From an uncultured Eubacterium sp. (lineage in GTDB: Bacteria > Bacillota > Clostridia > Peptostreptococcales > Anaerovoracaceae), in contig CABUXV010000019.1 in assembly GCA_902495595.1 (NCBI GenBank), positions 1-33,525 of the forward strand: DNA of 33,525 nucleotides, written 5' to 3'. Of the stretch, positions 31,735 to 33,525 are shown in pieces. The notes under the pieces were generated by a model that was given only the letters and a program-made list of their open reading frames with translations, was not told the DNA's origin and made no database searches. How positions within the stretch are numbered: the stretch's first letter is position 1; the number at the start of each line of letters is the position of its first letter. Position numbers and translations under genes: made by a program.

Positions 31735-32598
31735 ATGGAAAATACAGGTTTAATTAATCTTCAATATGTAAATACTGTAATTAAAGAACGTCCCAGGGAT
31801 ATACATAAGGGGCAGTGCGGGCGAGTTTTGACAGTTGCCGGCTCTGTGGGCATGGCGGGGGCTGCAGTGCTTTGCACCGAAGCGGCTTTAAAGTCGGGAG
31901 CAGGGCTTGTAAAGGCGGCGGTACCCGGCGAACTGTTTACTATTCTGCAGATAGCTGTGCCTCAGGCAACATGTATGTGTATTTCCGATAAGGACTTCTT
32001 ACGGTCGCTTAAGCAAAGCGATGCTGTGGCATTAGGACCGGGAATGGGAGTTGGTGAAGATAAATACCTGTTAATAGAAAAGATACTTAATGAATTTGAC
32101 GGACCTGTTGTTGTAGATGCAGATGGAATTACAAATTTGTGCAGGTTCGGAAAGAAAACCGATATTTTAAAAAATCATAATAAGATAATATTAACTCCTC
32201 ATCCGGGAGAATGCGACAGAATTTTGGAATCGCTGGATGAAGAGAACATAAAAGCAATGGGGAGGATTCGCGCAGCTGAAATCGTAAGCGAAAGAACCGG
32301 TGCTGTAGTATTGCTTAAAGGTGCTGATACAGTTGTGACAAAGAGCTTAAAGGGCACATATATTAATACTACAGGTAATCCGGGAATGGCAACGGGAGGC
32401 AGTGGAGATGTGCTTACCGGCCTCATCGCTGCTATAGCAGCATCTGGTACAGATGTCTTTGACGCTGCGAAGACCGGGGCTTATATACATGGCTTAGCAG
32501 GAGATATTGCTGCCGATAGATGCGGTCAGCGCGGGATGACATCAGTGGATATAAAAGATAGTTTACCTGTGGCTTTTAAAATGATAATAGGAAAATAA
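31735..32598 (+). CDS. nnrD: ADP-dependent (S)-NAD(P)H-hydrate dehydratase
   Basis: A 287-residue ribokinase-fold repair enzyme that turns damaged NAD(P)H hydrate back to NAD(P)H using ADP. Visible family motifs are RVLTVAGSVGMAGAAVLCTEAAL near the N-terminus (about 28-50), VALGPGMGVGED, VVDADGITNL, LTPHPGE, VVLLKGADTVV, and the anion-hole/catalytic stretch NTTGNPGMATGGSGDVLTG (about 210-228, with the catalytic Asp in GSGD). It lacks the YjeF_N epimerase half that is fused in E. coli Nnr. The epimerase is not in this window. The next gene is a MazF toxin, 68 bases on. Confidence 0.93.
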   Translation: MENTGLINLQYVNTVIKERPRDIHKGQCGRVLTVAGSVGMAGAAVLCTEAALKSGAGLVKAAVPGELFTILQIAVPQATCMCISDKDFLRSLKQSDAVALGPGMGVGEDKYLLIEKILNEFDGPVVVDADGITNLCRFGKKTDILKNHNKIILTPHPGECDRILESLDEENIKAMGRIRAAEIVSERTGAVVLLKGADTVVTKSLKGTYINTTGNPGMATGGSGDVLTGLIAAIAASGTDVFDAAKTGAYIHGLAGDIAADRCGQRGMTSVDIKDSLPVAFKMIIGK

Positions 32599-32666
32599 TT
32601 TCAAATAACAGATTTGAGTATATATGATTCGCAGAAAATTGCGATATAGCTAAAGGAGTGAAGGAC

Positions 32667-33026
32667 TTGAGCATAAAGAAAGGCGATCTTTATTTCGCCG
32701 ATTTAAGTCCGGTAACTGGCTCCGAGCAAGGCGGGGTAAGACCTGTTCTTGTAGTACAAAACGATGTAGGAAACAAATACAGCCCGACAATAATAGTTGC
32801 GGCAATCACATCAAAGAGAAACAAAGCCGACCTTCCTACTCATGTGAAAATTGAGGCGGATGAAAATGGCTTGTCAAAAAATTCAGTAGTATTATTGGAA
32901 CAATTAAGAACAATAGATAAGAGAAGATTAAAAGAAAGAATCGGAACAATTGACAGAAACCGGTTACCGGAAGTTAATGAAGCGTTAACTATCAGTTTGG
33001 GAATTGAAGGCAATTCTTTTTTCTGA
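32667..33026 (+). CDS. mazF: MazF/PemK-family endoribonuclease toxin (EndoA type)
   Basis: A 119-residue protein matching Firmicute MazF (NdoA/EndoA, about 116 residues). The SH3-like barrel starts KKGDLYFADLSPVTGSEQG, with the conserved catalytic Arg in GVRPVLVVQND and the Thr in AAITSK. The end is typical (EALTISLGI). Members cut mRNA at short motifs, UACAU in Bacillus and several relatives. I start it at TTG 32667 because AAAGGAG (32653-32658... with spacing 8) fits it and the protein then aligns with the family. The GTG at 32658 overlaps the ribosome binding site. No antitoxin gene lies directly before or after it, and the 68 bases upstream cannot encode one. A terminator follows. Confidence 0.92.
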   Translation: MSIKKGDLYFADLSPVTGSEQGGVRPVLVVQNDVGNKYSPTIIVAAITSKRNKADLPTHVKIEADENGLSKNSVVLLEQLRTIDKRRLKERIGTIDRNRLPEVNEALTISLGIEGNSFF

Positions 33027-33039
33027 TTATCTTGTTTAT

Positions 33040-33067
33040 AACCCTTGCAGTTGTTCCTGCAAGGGTT
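33040..33067 (+). terminator. Intrinsic terminator after mazF
   Basis: AACCCTTGCAG (33040-33050) pairs with CTGCAAGGGTT (33057-33067) around the loop TTGTTC, followed by TATATATTTTAT, a moderately T-rich tail. Confidence 0.8.
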
Positions 33068-33111
33068 TATATATTTTATAAATAGTTCAAAACAAATATT
33101 TGGAGGAAGTT

Positions 33112-33525
33112 ATGGACACGAAAGCGTTGGAAAAAACTGCGGCGGACATAAGAATCGGAATTGTAAAAGCAATACATAATGCCGGCTCGGGACATCCCGG
33201 AGGCTCTCTTTCCGCAGCGGATATAGTTACAGCATTGTATTTTGATGAAATGAACATCAATCCTGAGAATCCGAAAATGGAAGGCAGGGACAAGTTCATA
33301 CTCTCAAAAGGCCATGCGGGTCCTGTGCAGTATTCGGCATTGGCAGCAAGAGGCTATTTTGATATGGATGAATTTATGACATTGAGGAAATTAGGATCCA
33401 AGTTTCAGGGTCATCCTGATATGAACAAGGTTCCCGGAATAGAAATGTCCACAGGGTCTCTCGGGCAGGGATTTTCCGCAGCGGCGGGAATGGCAATGGC
33501 TAATAAGCTGGATAAAAGTCAGGCG
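33112..33525 (+). CDS. Transketolase, N-terminal subunit (partial, 3' end outside window)
   Basis: The frame is open from ATG 33112 to the window edge (138 residues), with TGGAGGAAG as ribosome binding site. It has the thiamine-diphosphate-domain start of transketolase: HNAGSGHPGGSLSAADIV (about residues 22-39), DKFILSKGHAGPVQYSAL, and STGSLGQGFSAAAGMA, where the first Gly/His residues contact the diphosphate. The N-terminus is short, as in split transketolases of Firmicutes, in which N- and C-terminal halves are separate neighbouring genes. The window ends before this can be confirmed. It would serve the non-oxidative pentose phosphate route. Confidence 0.9.
   Translation, partial: MDTKALEKTAADIRIGIVKAIHNAGSGHPGGSLSAADIVTALYFDEMNINPENPKMEGRDKFILSKGHAGPVQYSALAARGYFDMDEFMTLRKLGSKFQGHPDMNKVPGIEMSTGSLGQGFSAAAGMAMANKLDKSQA

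Overview
The window is low-GC, with strong AGGAGG-type ribosome binding sites, TTGACA/TATAAT promoters and short intrinsic terminators. Gene content points to a strictly anaerobic, amino-acid or nucleobase-using member of the Clostridia: a NuoEF-type flavin/iron-sulfur complex, NADP-type glutamate dehydrogenase, many cation-coupled transporters, and no respiratory-chain genes. I could not fix the genus; a relative of the Anaerovoracaceae (old Family XIII) is only a guess. I saw no rRNA, tRNA, CRISPR array, transposase or phage gene.

Layout. (1) 1-3983: a LacI-family regulator, cut by the window edge, is divergent from a translationally coupled operon of cytosine permease (codB-like), cytosine deaminase (codA-like) and a TudS-related desulfidase. 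A TTGACA-N17-TATATT promoter and a perfect 16-bp palindrome sit in front of the operon. (2) 4186-7684: comEC (DNA uptake channel) and holA (polymerase III delta). (3) 7853-13658: a three-gene operon of NuoE-like, NuoF-like and an 1169-residue fusion protein joining a [2Fe-2S] domain, a GltD-like FAD/NADPH module, two ferredoxin clusters and a degenerate molybdopterin-type domain. It is best read as an electron-bifurcating NADH/NADPH/ferredoxin oxidoreductase. (4) 13659-14355: a 697-base gene-free stretch with two terminators about 100 bases apart and a diverged 72-bp tandem repeat (four units in exact register). (5) 14356-18787: an ABC exporter ATPase, a giant FtsX-type permease with a long extracytoplasmic coiled coil, and an acyl-ACP thioesterase. 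(6) 18968-22025: gdhA and mgtE, divergent, with a structured regulatory gap between them.

(7) 22128-29632: a transport block. It holds a small membrane protein with an ArsB/NhaD-type permease, a sensor kinase/response regulator pair, a sodium:solute symporter divergent from the kinase, and a second symporter with its own 57-residue membrane partner. (8) 29749-31585: two proteins of unknown function and a LUD-domain protein. (9) 31735-33525: nnrD (NAD(P)HX repair), a MazF-type endoribonuclease with no antitoxin beside it, and the start of a split transketolase.

The points most worth following are the fused bifurcating complex, the 72-bp repeat array upstream of the ABC operon, and the pairing of a pyrimidine permease and deaminase with a desulfidase, which suggests salvage of thiolated pyrimidines.
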